Part shown: in pieces, positions 19,020-26,700 of the stretch
Layout of the letters: every line of letters begins with the position of its first letter
Position numbering within the stretch: position 1 is the stretch's first letter
Source of the DNA: Lacibacter cauensis
GTDB taxonomy: Bacteria > Bacteroidota > Bacteroidia > Chitinophagales > Chitinophagaceae
Length of the DNA stretch: 64,000 nucleotides
Reading direction: 5' to 3'
NCBI RefSeq assembly: GCF_007830055.1
Contig: NZ_VLLE01000006.1
Location: forward strand, 546,306-610,305
Position numbers and translations under genes: made by a program
Notes under the pieces: generated by a model
Databases searched by the model: none
What the model was told of the DNA's origin: nothing
What the model saw: the letters and a program-made list of their open reading frames with translations, nothing else

Positions 19020-19829
19020 ATGAAACTTACACTTGGATTTTCGCCCTGCCCCAACGACACGTTTATTTTTGATGCGTTGGTGAATCATAAAATTGATACC
19101 GAAGGACTCTCCTTTGATGTACATCTGGAAGATGTACAAACACTCAACGAATGGGCTTTGCAGGGCAAGCTCGATGTATCGAAGATCAGTTACGGGGTTT
19201 ATCCAAAACTATTAAACAATTATACATTGCTTCGCAGTGGCGGTGCGTTAGGTAAAGGTGTTGGACCATTATTAATTACGAAGCAGGAAGTACGAAATAC
19301 GAAGTATGAAGATCTTCAGGAATTTGTAAATACTTCTAGCATTGCCATACCAGGCATAAACACCACTGCTCACTTTTTATTTTCGCAGGCTTTCCCCACT
19401 GCAAAGCAAAAACAGTTTATGGTGTTTCACGAAATTGAAGATGCAGTATTATGTGGCAAAGTTGATGCGGGTGTAATCATTCACGAAAACCGTTTTACCT
19501 ATCAGCAAAGAGGTTTAACAAAGCTGATTGATTTGGGTGAATACTGGGAACAAACAACCGGCTTTCCAATTCCGCTGGGCGGTATTGTTGCACACCAACG
19601 AGTAGATACTGCAGTTGCACAAAAAGTAGATGCACTCATTCGCAAAAGTGTGGAGTATGCATTTGCAAATTATCCATTAGTAACAGAGTATGTAAAGCAA
19701 CATTCGCAGGAGATGAGTGAAGAGGTGATGCGCCAACACATCGACTTGTATGTAAACAATTATTCAGTTGATTTAGGTGCTGATGGATTGAAAGCTGTTG
19801 AGCAGTTCATCCGCATTGCATCAGCTTAA
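19020..19829 (+). CDS. mqnD: 1,4-dihydroxy-6-naphthoate synthase
   Basis: The ATG at 19020 gives 269 residues beginning MKLTLGFSPCPNDTFIFDAL, the typical MqnD N-terminus of a periplasmic-binding-protein fold. Other family segments are LQGKLDVSKISYGVYP, AIPGINTTAHFL, DAGVIIHENRFTY and FPIPLGGIVA. MqnD converts the cyclic futalosine product to 1,4-dihydroxy-6-naphthoate for menaquinone. Together with mqnB it shows that this organism uses the futalosine route. Its stop overlaps the convergent photolyase stop at a shared TTAA (19826-19829). Confidence 0.95.
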   Translation: MKLTLGFSPCPNDTFIFDALVNHKIDTEGLSFDVHLEDVQTLNEWALQGKLDVSKISYGVYPKLLNNYTLLRSGGALGKGVGPLLITKQEVRNTKYEDLQEFVNTSSIAIPGINTTAHFLFSQAFPTAKQKQFMVFHEIEDAVLCGKVDAGVIIHENRFTYQQRGLTKLIDLGEYWEQTTGFPIPLGGIVAHQRVDTAVAQKVDALIRKSVEYAFANYPLVTEYVKQHSQEMSEEVMRQHIDLYVNNYSVDLGADGLKAVEQFIRIASA

Positions 19830-21139
19830 TCTTTTTTCAAAGTCTTTGCATACACTTCCAAACAACGCTTGCGTGCAAACTCATGCTGTACGATGGGTTG
19901 TACATAGTTAAAGCCTTCAAACTCCGGTACCCACTTGCGCACATATTCCAGTTTCGGATCGAATTTTTGTGTTTGCAGATAAGGATTGAAAATGCGGAAA
20001 TAAGGTGCGGCATCACAACCGCTTCCTGCCGCCCATTGCCAGCCGCCGTTATTGGCAGCCAAATCAAAATCCAATAACTTCTTTGCAAAATAAGCTTCGC
20101 CCCAACGCCAATCGATGAGTAAATGTTTAGTGAGAAAAGAAGCAACAATCATCCGCACACGGTTATGCATAAAGCCTGTTGCATTTAGCTCACGCATGCC
20201 TGCATCAACAATCGGATAACCGGTTTGTCCATCGCACCATTTTTGAAAATCGTTTTCATCATGCCGCCATTCAATAAAATCATATTCTTTCTTGAAAGAC
20301 TTTCCCTCTCCTACATGCGGAAAATGCCAAAGAATCATATGGTAGAAATCACGCCAGATGAGTTCGTTCAAATAACCTTCGCTTAAACCAAGTGCCTTCT
20401 TTGCCAGCTCACGAATACTGATGGTGCCAAATCGAAGATGTACACTTAAACGACTGGTACCTTCGATGGCAGGAAAATCCCGTTGTTCTTTATATTGTTT
20501 AATAATTTCTTTTCTTGTTGCAGAAGAAGAAAAAGGTAAACCTGTTGCGGTAAAGCCCATTTCATTTAACGATGGAATGGGTTGTGCTGATTGCTGATAA
20601 AAATTTTGATTATACTTCTCTACCGGGTAACTCTTCAAATAAAAATCATTCAGCTTTGCTTTCCACTTTCTGCTGTAAGGAGTAAAAACGGTGTAAGGCT
20701 TACCATCATCTTTCTCCACTTCATCCTTTTCAAAAATCACCTGGTCTTTATACGTATGAAATGAAATACCGGCTTCGTTTAATTGTTGCTGTATAACCGC
20801 ATCACGCTCTTTTGCATAGGGTTCGTAATCGTGATTGGTAAATACCTTTTTGATAGTGTACTTGTTGGCAAGCTGCTGAAATACTTCAACAGGAAAACCA
20901 TAATAAACTTCCATGCTGCCGCCCAACTGCTGCAGCTGTTGTTGCATAGCTGTAATCGCAAGATGAATAAACTCTACCCGTCTGTCCTGCTTATCTTCCA
21001 GTTTATCTAAGATCGATCGATCAAAAATAAATACCGGCACAACCGGAATGCCTTCTTTTAAAGCATGATACAATGCGGCATTATCATGCAAGCGCAGATC
21101 TCTACGGAACCAGCAGATATGTACAGTTTGTTTGGCCAT
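19826..21139 (-). CDS. Deoxyribodipyrimidine photolyase (cryptochrome/photolyase family)
   Basis: The 437-residue protein has the N-terminal antenna-binding Rossmann domain (HICWFRRDLRLHDNAALYHA) and the C-terminal FAD domain. In the latter SRLSVHLRFGTISIRE, ELIWRDFYHMIL, GQTGYPIVDAGMREL, GFMHNRVRMIVASFLTK and AANNGGWQWAAGSGCDAAPY are the conserved FAD and lesion-binding segments. The WRDF, Trp-rich and NGGWQW positions fit a class I CPD photolyase. It repairs UV-induced pyrimidine dimers with blue light. The class IV aminotransferase lies 30 bp upstream on the same strand, so the pair may be co-transcribed. Confidence 0.95.
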   Translation of the reverse strand: MAKQTVHICWFRRDLRLHDNAALYHALKEGIPVVPVFIFDRSILDKLEDKQDRRVEFIHLAITAMQQQLQQLGGSMEVYYGFPVEVFQQLANKYTIKKVFTNHDYEPYAKERDAVIQQQLNEAGISFHTYKDQVIFEKDEVEKDDGKPYTVFTPYSRKWKAKLNDFYLKSYPVEKYNQNFYQQSAQPIPSLNEMGFTATGLPFSSSATRKEIIKQYKEQRDFPAIEGTSRLSVHLRFGTISIRELAKKALGLSEGYLNELIWRDFYHMILWHFPHVGEGKSFKKEYDFIEWRHDENDFQKWCDGQTGYPIVDAGMRELNATGFMHNRVRMIVASFLTKHLLIDWRWGEAYFAKKLLDFDLAANNGGWQWAAGSGCDAAPYFRIFNPYLQTQKFDPKLEYVRKWVPEFEGFNYVQPIVQHEFARKRCLEVYAKTLKKD

Positions 21140-21169
21140 GCCTGTATAACGCAGAGGCGTTCAGAAAGT

Positions 21170-22015
21170 TCAGGGAAAAAGCGGCTTAATAATCTGTTGA
21201 AAAACTTGCGGTGCCAGCTCAGGCAAGTACTGCTTTTCATTGAAACGCTTCACCCAGCGTAATCCGCTCATGGCATTGGTTAAAAACAGTTCGTCGGCAT
21301 CGAGCAGTTGTTCAGGAGTACAGGCGGTTTCCTCAACCGTTAATCCGTTTACGGTCAAAGCATGCAGCAAATACGTCCGCATAACTCCGGCCACACAACC
21401 TTCGGCAAGTGCAGGCGTGTAAATCGTTTTATTTTTTACAAAGAAAATGTTAGCAATAGTTGTATCACAGATACGGTTGAATTGGTTCAGCACAATGCAT
21501 TCATTCCATTTTTTTGTTTTGGCGTATTGGGCTGCCAGGGCATACAAAAAATAATTATTGGTTTTGAAGTTTGAAAATGCATCGCAGGCTTTTCGTCCGT
21601 CTGGGAACAGGCCAATATCCAGCCCGTTTTCATTCATGCTGAACTCATTTTGTTCAAGCGGCCAGCATTGCAACAGGTAACGAAAGTTTGCAGTTGGTTT
21701 TTCCCAAATGCCGCCTTCCCCTTTAAAAATCATCACCCGCATTCTTGCTGCATCAAGTGCCTGGTTTCGCTTTGCCAATTGCAATAACTCATTTTTGAGA
21801 TACTCCTTTGTAAAATGAACGGGTAACTCAAAATATAATGCAGGTAACGAACGTGTAAGCCTTTCCCAATGTAAATCGAACAAAGGCATAATTCCTTTGT
21901 GCAATCTGATGGTTTCAAACAAACCCTCTCCGTAGCGAAATGCTCTGTTATCCGGATGAATCGTTCGTTCATCCGCTGCATGCAGCTTCCCATCTAAATT
22001 GTACATTGTAACCAT
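21170..22015 (-). CDS. Class IV aminotransferase (PabC/branched-chain aminotransferase fold)
   Basis: The likely start is MVTMYNLDGKL at 22015 or MYNL at 22006; an ATG at 22045 adds only non-conserved residues. The protein of about 281 residues has FRYGEGLFETIRLHKG, LFDLHWERL, the catalytic-Lys segment FSNFKTNNYFLYALA, CDTTIANIFFVKNKTIYTP and EGCVAGVMRTYLL, all fold-type IV PLP signatures. It could be aminodeoxychorismate lyase (PabC) for folate or an amino-acid aminotransferase; the short length favours PabC. It is upstream of the photolyase with a 30-bp gap. Confidence 0.88.
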   Translation of the reverse strand: MVTMYNLDGKLHAADERTIHPDNRAFRYGEGLFETIRLHKGIMPLFDLHWERLTRSLPALYFELPVHFTKEYLKNELLQLAKRNQALDAARMRVMIFKGEGGIWEKPTANFRYLLQCWPLEQNEFSMNENGLDIGLFPDGRKACDAFSNFKTNNYFLYALAAQYAKTKKWNECIVLNQFNRICDTTIANIFFVKNKTIYTPALAEGCVAGVMRTYLLHALTVNGLTVEETACTPEQLLDADELFLTNAMSGLRWVKRFNEKQYLPELAPQVFQQIIKPLFP

Positions 22016-22026
22016 TACAGGCGAAT

Positions 22027-22060
22027 ATAAAAAAAGAGGCGACACTTTGCAGTATCGCCT
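22027..22060 (-). terminator. Terminator after response regulator 1
   Basis: Read on the minus strand, AGGCGATAC, a 6-nt loop and GTGTCGCCT form a 9-bp stem with one G-U pair, followed by CTTTTTTT. It lies 28 bp after the stop at 22088. Confidence 0.8.
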
Positions 22061-22087
22061 ATGCGGTTGGTTTTGGTTTATTCGTTT

Positions 22088-22780
22088 TTATCCTTCGATA
22101 ATATTATGCTTTACAGCGTATAAGATAAGACCAGCTGTAGATCTTGCGCCTATTTTCGATTTGAGTTTATCACGAATTGCCTCTACGGTACGTGGACTTA
22201 AATCAACAATATCAGCAATTTCCTTGGTGCTCTTTTCTTCGCACATTAAACGGAGAATGGTGATTTCTTTTTCGTTCAGCTTCACATCGTGGCCCATCAC
22301 CGAATCACCCTGGCGCTTCATCTTCAAACCGTCGATCAAAGCCTTATTAGTAAGCGTATTGAAGAAATATTCCTGTTCGTGACAGGTTTTAATTGCTTCA
22401 TAAATCACTTCGCTGTCTGAATTTTTGGTAAGATAGGAATTAGCTCCCAACTCCATCAAACGGGTGATCATTGTATGTTCATCATGCATGGTGAGCATAA
22501 TGATCTTAATATCGGGATAAAGCTTTTTAACTTCGGGAAGAGTGGCTATACCATCCATGATGGGCATCTGCACATCAAGCAGGATAACATCCGGCTGGAT
22601 GGATTTGAGCATATTCAGCAAATGCATACCGTTATCTGCTTCAAATACTACCTGGATATCCTTTTTCATACCAAGAGCGGTTTTTACACCTGCACGGTAC
22701 AAAACATGGTCATCAGTAATAGCTACTTTGATAATGTCGGTAGTGGAGTCAGTTGGTTTTACGGTTTTCATTGTGTACAT
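22088..22780 (-). CDS. NarL/FixJ-type response regulator 1
   Basis: The 230-residue protein has a receiver domain with the acidic pair in ITDDHVLYRAG, phospho-acceptor Asp69 in PDVILLDVQMP, and conserved Thr and Lys (LTMHDE, TKNSD). A LuxR-type HTH follows, with LNEKEITILRLMCEEKSTKEIA and LSPRTVEAIRDKLK. It has about 20 extra N-terminal residues. A second ATG three codons in is an alternative start. No kinase gene adjoins it. It resembles the regulators at 22888 and 26050 in domain order and HTH wording, so all three look like paralogues. Confidence 0.93.
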   Translation of the reverse strand: MYTMKTVKPTDSTTDIIKVAITDDHVLYRAGVKTALGMKKDIQVVFEADNGMHLLNMLKSIQPDVILLDVQMPIMDGIATLPEVKKLYPDIKIIMLTMHDEHTMITRLMELGANSYLTKNSDSEVIYEAIKTCHEQEYFFNTLTNKALIDGLKMKRQGDSVMGHDVKLNEKEITILRLMCEEKSTKEIADIVDLSPRTVEAIRDKLKSKIGARSTAGLILYAVKHNIIEG

Positions 22781-22887
22781 AGGATATGTTGTTTGTCGTA
22801 GTACTTATTCAGTATGCAAGATGGCGCTTTTTTGCGTCATTTTTACTGGTAGTAGTACCTGACTTTAAACTTGTGGATTTTACGGTC

Positions 22888-23547
22888 TTATTCGATGAGC
22901 CTGTTACGCATTCCAAACACAATTAACCCTGCAATTGTCTTTGCCCCAACCTTATTCTTCATGTTCTGCCTGATCGTTTCAATAGTCCGGGGGCTTAAAA
23001 ACACAGTTTTAGAAATTTCTTCTGTTGTTTTATCTTCTGCCAGAAGTTTTAGGATCTGCAGCTCTTTTTCGGAGAATTTGGTTGTATTGGGGTAAAACTG
23101 TTTGACAGTTTTCTTGTAATTGAGCTTCAGCAACACTGCCTGGTTAACCAGTTCATTGAAGTAAAAATCCTCGTTCATGCAAGTAAGGATGGCATCGTAA
23201 ATCTCGTTGGGGTCGGTGGTTTTGGTAAGGTAAGCATTGGCCCCCATTTCCATCATCTTGCTCACCATCTGCTGGTCGTCGTACATACTCAGCACCACAA
23301 TCTTTACACCTTCATATTCTTTACGGATCATAGGTAAGGCATTTATGCCATCCAACTCGGGCATACGAATGTCCATTAAAAGAATATCGGGCTTTTTGAT
23401 TGTGAGTTTATGCATCAGATCTTTTCCATCTTCTGCTTCCCATATTAACTTAAGGTGAGGTCTGCCGCCGAGTGCCATTTTAATACCATCACGAAAGATT
23501 TTGTGATCATCGGCAATAGCGAATTTAATGCTAGTATCTACAGACAT
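22888..23547 (-). CDS. NarL/FixJ-type response regulator 2
   Basis: The 219-residue protein has a receiver domain (FAIADDHKIFRDG, Asp59 in PDILLMDIRMPE, LSMYDD, TKTTDP) and a LuxR HTH (FSEKELQILKLLAEDKTTEEIS, LSPRTIETIRQNMKNK). It lies 107 bp upstream of regulator 1 on the same strand, so the two may form one unit. No histidine kinase is next to either. The 523-bp stretch upstream separates it from the divergent kinase region. Such orphan NarL regulators often pair with HisKA_3 kinases, and the one at 25191 is a candidate partner by proximity only. Confidence 0.93.
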   Translation of the reverse strand: MSVDTSIKFAIADDHKIFRDGIKMALGGRPHLKLIWEAEDGKDLMHKLTIKKPDILLMDIRMPELDGINALPMIRKEYEGVKIVVLSMYDDQQMVSKMMEMGANAYLTKTTDPNEIYDAILTCMNEDFYFNELVNQAVLLKLNYKKTVKQFYPNTTKFSEKELQILKLLAEDKTTEEISKTVFLSPRTIETIRQNMKNKVGAKTIAGLIVFGMRNRLIE

Positions 23548-24070
23548 GGGATATTTGGGTTTTAGAGGTTAATGCAAAATAAACTACTTAACGCACACTT
23601 CAAAGTATTTAACCATCAAAATGCATTAATTACTTGCGTGTTACGTTGCCAGACACGATACATTAACTGAGGAAACGAGTCTCACTGCTTGTTTAAACTG
23701 GGTTTATTTGTTACTTTTATCTAGTGCAGAGTTCTTCAACAGACTAAATACAATCAAACGTTCTCCAATCACTCAGACACAGCCACTAAGTGTTTTCGCT
23801 TATTCACATTTTTTACACAACGTAGTCCTACTTGCGACTTTTTCCCGAAAACAATTCGTTGATTTCCGATTTTACCAATAGTAAAATTACGCATTTTAAT
23901 ACGTAGATTTGCCTTAGCTAAATTACTTATTTTAGTAAAACTAAGGCATAAACGTTTGTTTTTCAACAGAATAAAATAAATCCAAAAGTTATTCACATTG
24001 CCCAACTGTTGCGCATAGCCAAGATTTTCTAAAAATTAGTAGTTCAAACTTAACTTCTAAACCTACAACT
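23548..24070. other. 523-bp intergenic region between divergent genes
   Basis: There is no convincing coding sequence here. The right half is AT-rich and contains two inverted repeats (23869-23887 and 23911-23947) and one TAnnTTTG element at 23904-23911. It must hold the control regions of regulator 2 (leftward) and of the 121-residue protein gene (rightward). In the left half I see no clear element. Confidence 0.6.
23904..23947 (+). promoter_or_regulatory. Candidate -7 element with overlapping dyad upstream of the 121-residue protein gene
   Basis: TAGATTTG at 23904-23911 fits the Bacteroidota -7 box. Starting at its last base is GCCTTAG, mirrored by CTAAGGC at 23941-23947, with an inner TTACT/AGTAA pair around a 6-nt loop. 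The predicted transcription start would fall inside the dyad, so it could be an operator or the base of a leader hairpin. An independent 7-bp palindrome, ATTTTAC/GTAAAAT, lies at 23869-23887. Confidence 0.4.
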
Positions 24071-24436
24071 ATGCAACAAGAATTACTTCAAAAAACCCAA
24101 GAAGTGTCTAAAATTGGAAGACACATTGGCTTAGAGGCTGGCGAAGAAATGGCAAAACGTTTTTTTGACAAGCATCCAGAACAAGCATTTGTGAACATCC
24201 TCGGAAAGGATTTATTCCTGAAAGCTTTATCACAACCAGGCTGCGAAGGTATCGCAATTGTACCCGGTTATAATGCAGCGGGCGTTCGTCAAGCTATTAT
24301 TGTAGCCGTTGATGCGAACAAGCAACCAATTTACCAATATGCTGTAGTTTCTGCAACTGGAGAGATGACTATGGAAGAAGCACTGGTTGGTGATGATGGT
24401 GCTATCGACAATAGTGGCTGGGGTTCAGGCAAGTAG
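24071..24436 (+). CDS. Unknown 121-residue protein
   Basis: I do not recognise a family. The protein starts MQQELLQKTQEVSKIGRHIG and has an amphipathic helical N-terminal half rich in Lys, Glu and Gln. A central segment, GCEGIAIVPGYNAAGVRQAIIVAVDA, looks like an alternating strand pair. The tail is acidic and glycine-rich (VGDDGAIDNSGWGSGK). There is no signal peptide or membrane segment, so it should be cytoplasmic unless exported by another route. It has its own terminator and dyad-marked promoter region and precedes a polytopic membrane protein, histidine kinase and response regulator on the same strand. Codon use and a clean ATG support a real gene. Confidence 0.75.
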   Translation: MQQELLQKTQEVSKIGRHIGLEAGEEMAKRFFDKHPEQAFVNILGKDLFLKALSQPGCEGIAIVPGYNAAGVRQAIIVAVDANKQPIYQYAVVSATGEMTMEEALVGDDGAIDNSGWGSGK

Positions 24437-24463
24437 TAAGTAATTTTTTGACTACTTATAGGA

Positions 24464-24507
24464 AGTTCCTATATTTGATTTAAACCATCAGATATAGGAA
24501 CTTTTTT
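24464..24507 (+). terminator. Terminator after the 121-residue protein gene
   Basis: AGTTCCTATAT and ATATAGGAACT form an 11-bp stem, extended by TGA/TCA across a mismatch, around an AT-rich loop. It ends in TTTTTT. Confidence 0.82.
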
Positions 24508-24550
24508 ATCTATAACCGATTTACGGGGATTAACACTGCTTATCCCAATC

Positions 24551-25177
24551 TTGGCTTTCTTCCTAAATAAAAGAAATAAAACCACTTCTTTTAAGAAATT
24601 CATTCTACTGTTCTTTGTTCTAAAATTAACCAATGAAATCATTAATAATTACTTCTACTATAGATATTACAATGTGTACGTTCTAAACGGGATAGTGTTT
24701 TCATATCTGAAGATTGTACTTATTTGCATGATTTATCGCAGTATCGCATCTACATCACTGCTACGAAAGGCATCAATTTTTGGACTTTCTACTTATCTCA
24801 TTGCATTGACCATTTATCTAGTATTCTATGCTGATGGAGATTATTACGATAAAATACCATCCTCATTTCAGAATGTACTTTTGATTGCGCTTTCTATCAT
24901 CTTCTTTTATGAACAAATAAAAAAGCCTGAAGCTTTCTTTATTTATGATTTACCTGAGTTTTGGTACGTTACCGGAGTATTCTTGCACTCAGCTGGTACA
25001 TTCTTCATATATATATTCGCAAAATTTTGGCTACAGGATGTAACGAATGAAGCTGATTATAATAATATACATGGCATTCTTACAATACTGTATAATGTGA
25101 TCATTGGCTTTGCTGTTTGGAAGCAATACAAAGATCCATTTTACAAAACTTCAACCTCAAAACCCATTACCGCATAA
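24551..25177 (+). CDS. Unknown polytopic membrane protein beside a histidine kinase
   Basis: The frame encodes about six hydrophobic segments, including FILLFFVLKLTN, FSYLKIVLICMIYRSI, LSTYLIALTIYLVFYA, NVLLIALSIIFFYEQI and YNVIIGFAVWKQY, with a short charged tail. The only conventional start codon is TTG at 24551. The frame is open back to 24479, and its upstream part encodes one more membrane-like stretch (GLTLLIPILAFFLNKR), giving seven in all. The true start is thus uncertain and possibly non-standard. The gene begins just after a terminator and ends 13 bp before the kinase gene. A sensor or partner role for the kinase is inference from position; I recognise no family. Confidence 0.75.
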   Translation: MAFFLNKRNKTTSFKKFILLFFVLKLTNEIINNYFYYRYYNVYVLNGIVFSYLKIVLICMIYRSIASTSLLRKASIFGLSTYLIALTIYLVFYADGDYYDKIPSSFQNVLLIALSIIFFYEQIKKPEAFFIYDLPEFWYVTGVFLHSAGTFFIYIFAKFWLQDVTNEADYNNIHGILTILYNVIIGFAVWKQYKDPFYKTSTSKPITA

Positions 25178-25190
25178 CTGCTTATAACCC

Positions 25191-26015
25191 ATGTTTTTTT
25201 TACAAGCCACAAATTCCACTAACGTAACCTATGTTGTGTACTTCGGTACATTCGGCATGCTTTTGTTGGCTGTTGGTCTTATTGTTTTCATTGTTATTCA
25301 TCAGCGGAAGGTTATTTACTTTCAGCTGCGAATGAAAAAGATGCAGGAAGAACAACAACAGATGATGCTTCAGGCTTCCATTGAAAGCCAGGAAGAGGAA
25401 CGCCAACGTATTGCAGCTGATCTTCATGATGATGCAGGACCTTTACTAGCCACAGTTCGCCTCTACTTGAACGAAAATCTTATTCATCAGGATCAGGCAA
25501 CACAATTGCAAAGTATCTACAATGCCAAGCAGATTATTGACGATACTATTCAGCTGATCCGTAACATGTCGCATAGCCTTATTCCCCCAACATTGAAAAA
25601 CTTTGGACTGGAAAGTGCAGTAAACGATATGTTTCAGAAAATTAATGGCAGTGGTTCTATCAGCGCCAGTGCACGCTTTCACGATTACAAACGTCGTTTA
25701 AAGCTTGATTATGAGCTTTCGATTTTCCGTGTATTACAAGAACTGGTCAACAATACCATAAAGCATAGCCATTGCAGTTTTATCCATTTAACTCAAAACA
25801 AAACGGATCAGTATATTTATATTCGTATTCATCACGATGGAGAGGGGCTTACGCAAACAGAATACGAAAAGTTGAGAGATACGCCGCAGGGAATGGGCTT
25901 AAAAAACATTTTCAGCAGGGTAAAAATTCTTAACTCAAAAATCCTCTTCGAAAAAGATCCTTCAAATACATACTATAAGGTTACTATAGAGATTCCAATT
26001 GAAGCAATGTTGTAA
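25191..26015 (+). CDS. HisKA_3-type sensor histidine kinase with minimal sensor region
   Basis: The 274-residue protein has one N-terminal transmembrane helix (about residues 14-36) and a Gln/Glu-rich coiled coil. The dimerisation/phosphoacceptor helix with His79 follows in ERQRIAADLHDDAGPLL, and the ATPase domain carries LQELVNNTIKHS, HHDGEGLT and GMGLKNIFSR. The usual DNGxG box is altered to HDGEG. There is no periplasmic or PAS sensor domain, so signal input probably comes from a partner such as the membrane protein encoded 13 bp upstream. The response regulator gene lies 34 bp downstream, so this is a plausible cognate pair. Confidence 0.93.
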   Translation: MFFLQATNSTNVTYVVYFGTFGMLLLAVGLIVFIVIHQRKVIYFQLRMKKMQEEQQQMMLQASIESQEEERQRIAADLHDDAGPLLATVRLYLNENLIHQDQATQLQSIYNAKQIIDDTIQLIRNMSHSLIPPTLKNFGLESAVNDMFQKINGSGSISASARFHDYKRRLKLDYELSIFRVLQELVNNTIKHSHCSFIHLTQNKTDQYIYIRIHHDGEGLTQTEYEKLRDTPQGMGLKNIFSRVKILNSKILFEKDPSNTYYKVTIEIPIEAML

Positions 26016-26049
26016 TTAGTAAAATAGTAACTTTACAATCATTGATAAT

Positions 26050-26700
26050 ATGAGCCAGATAAAAGTAGCTATTGCCGACGATCACCAAATTTTCAGGAAA
26101 GGTGTAATCCTTTCACTTCGTTCTTATACTAACTTAAAATTTGTACTTGAAGCCGAAAATGGCGACGAGTTACTTGCTGGCTTAGCTGAAGCTGAACCAG
26201 ATGTAATTCTCATGGATTTACGGATGCCTGGCAAGGATGGTATTGAAACTACTAAAGCAGTAAACAAGCTATATCCCAACATACATGTTTTAGTATTAAC
26301 CATGTACGAAGATGAGCGTTTTGTAACGCACTTGATGGAGAATGGAGCAAACGGTTATCTTTTAAAAAGCTCTGACCCATCTGAGATAAAAAAAGCTATC
26401 CTCGAGGTTTATACAAAGGGATATTATCTCAATAACTTTGTAAATCGTATCCTGCTAAAAAAATCACACAACAAGGTTAAATCAATACCTACGCTGAACA
26501 GCGAAATTCAAATTTCTGACAAAGAGAAACAGGTTATTCGTCTTTTATGTATGGAGTATACTGCACAGGAAATTGCAAAAGAAATGGAAATAAGTGCCCG
26601 CACTGTTGAAGCAATCAAAGATCGTCTAATGGAAAGATTTGGCGTAAAGAACTCTGTAGGACTTGTATTTTTTGCAATGAAAAATTCCCTGATCGATTAA
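26050..26700 (+). CDS. NarL/FixJ-type response regulator 3
   Basis: The 216-residue protein has a receiver domain (AIADDHQIFRKG, Asp56 in PDVILMDLRMPG, LTMYED, LKSSDP) and a LuxR HTH (ISDKEKQVIRLLCMEYTAQEIA, ISARTVEAIKDRLMER). It directly follows the HisKA_3 kinase, so phosphotransfer between the two is likely. It is similar in wording to regulators 1 and 2, which lie divergently 2.5 kb away. Its stop shares a TTAA with the convergent gene at 26697. Confidence 0.94.
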   Translation: MSQIKVAIADDHQIFRKGVILSLRSYTNLKFVLEAENGDELLAGLAEAEPDVILMDLRMPGKDGIETTKAVNKLYPNIHVLVLTMYEDERFVTHLMENGANGYLLKSSDPSEIKKAILEVYTKGYYLNNFVNRILLKKSHNKVKSIPTLNSEIQISDKEKQVIRLLCMEYTAQEIAKEMEISARTVEAIKDRLMERFGVKNSVGLVFFAMKNSLID

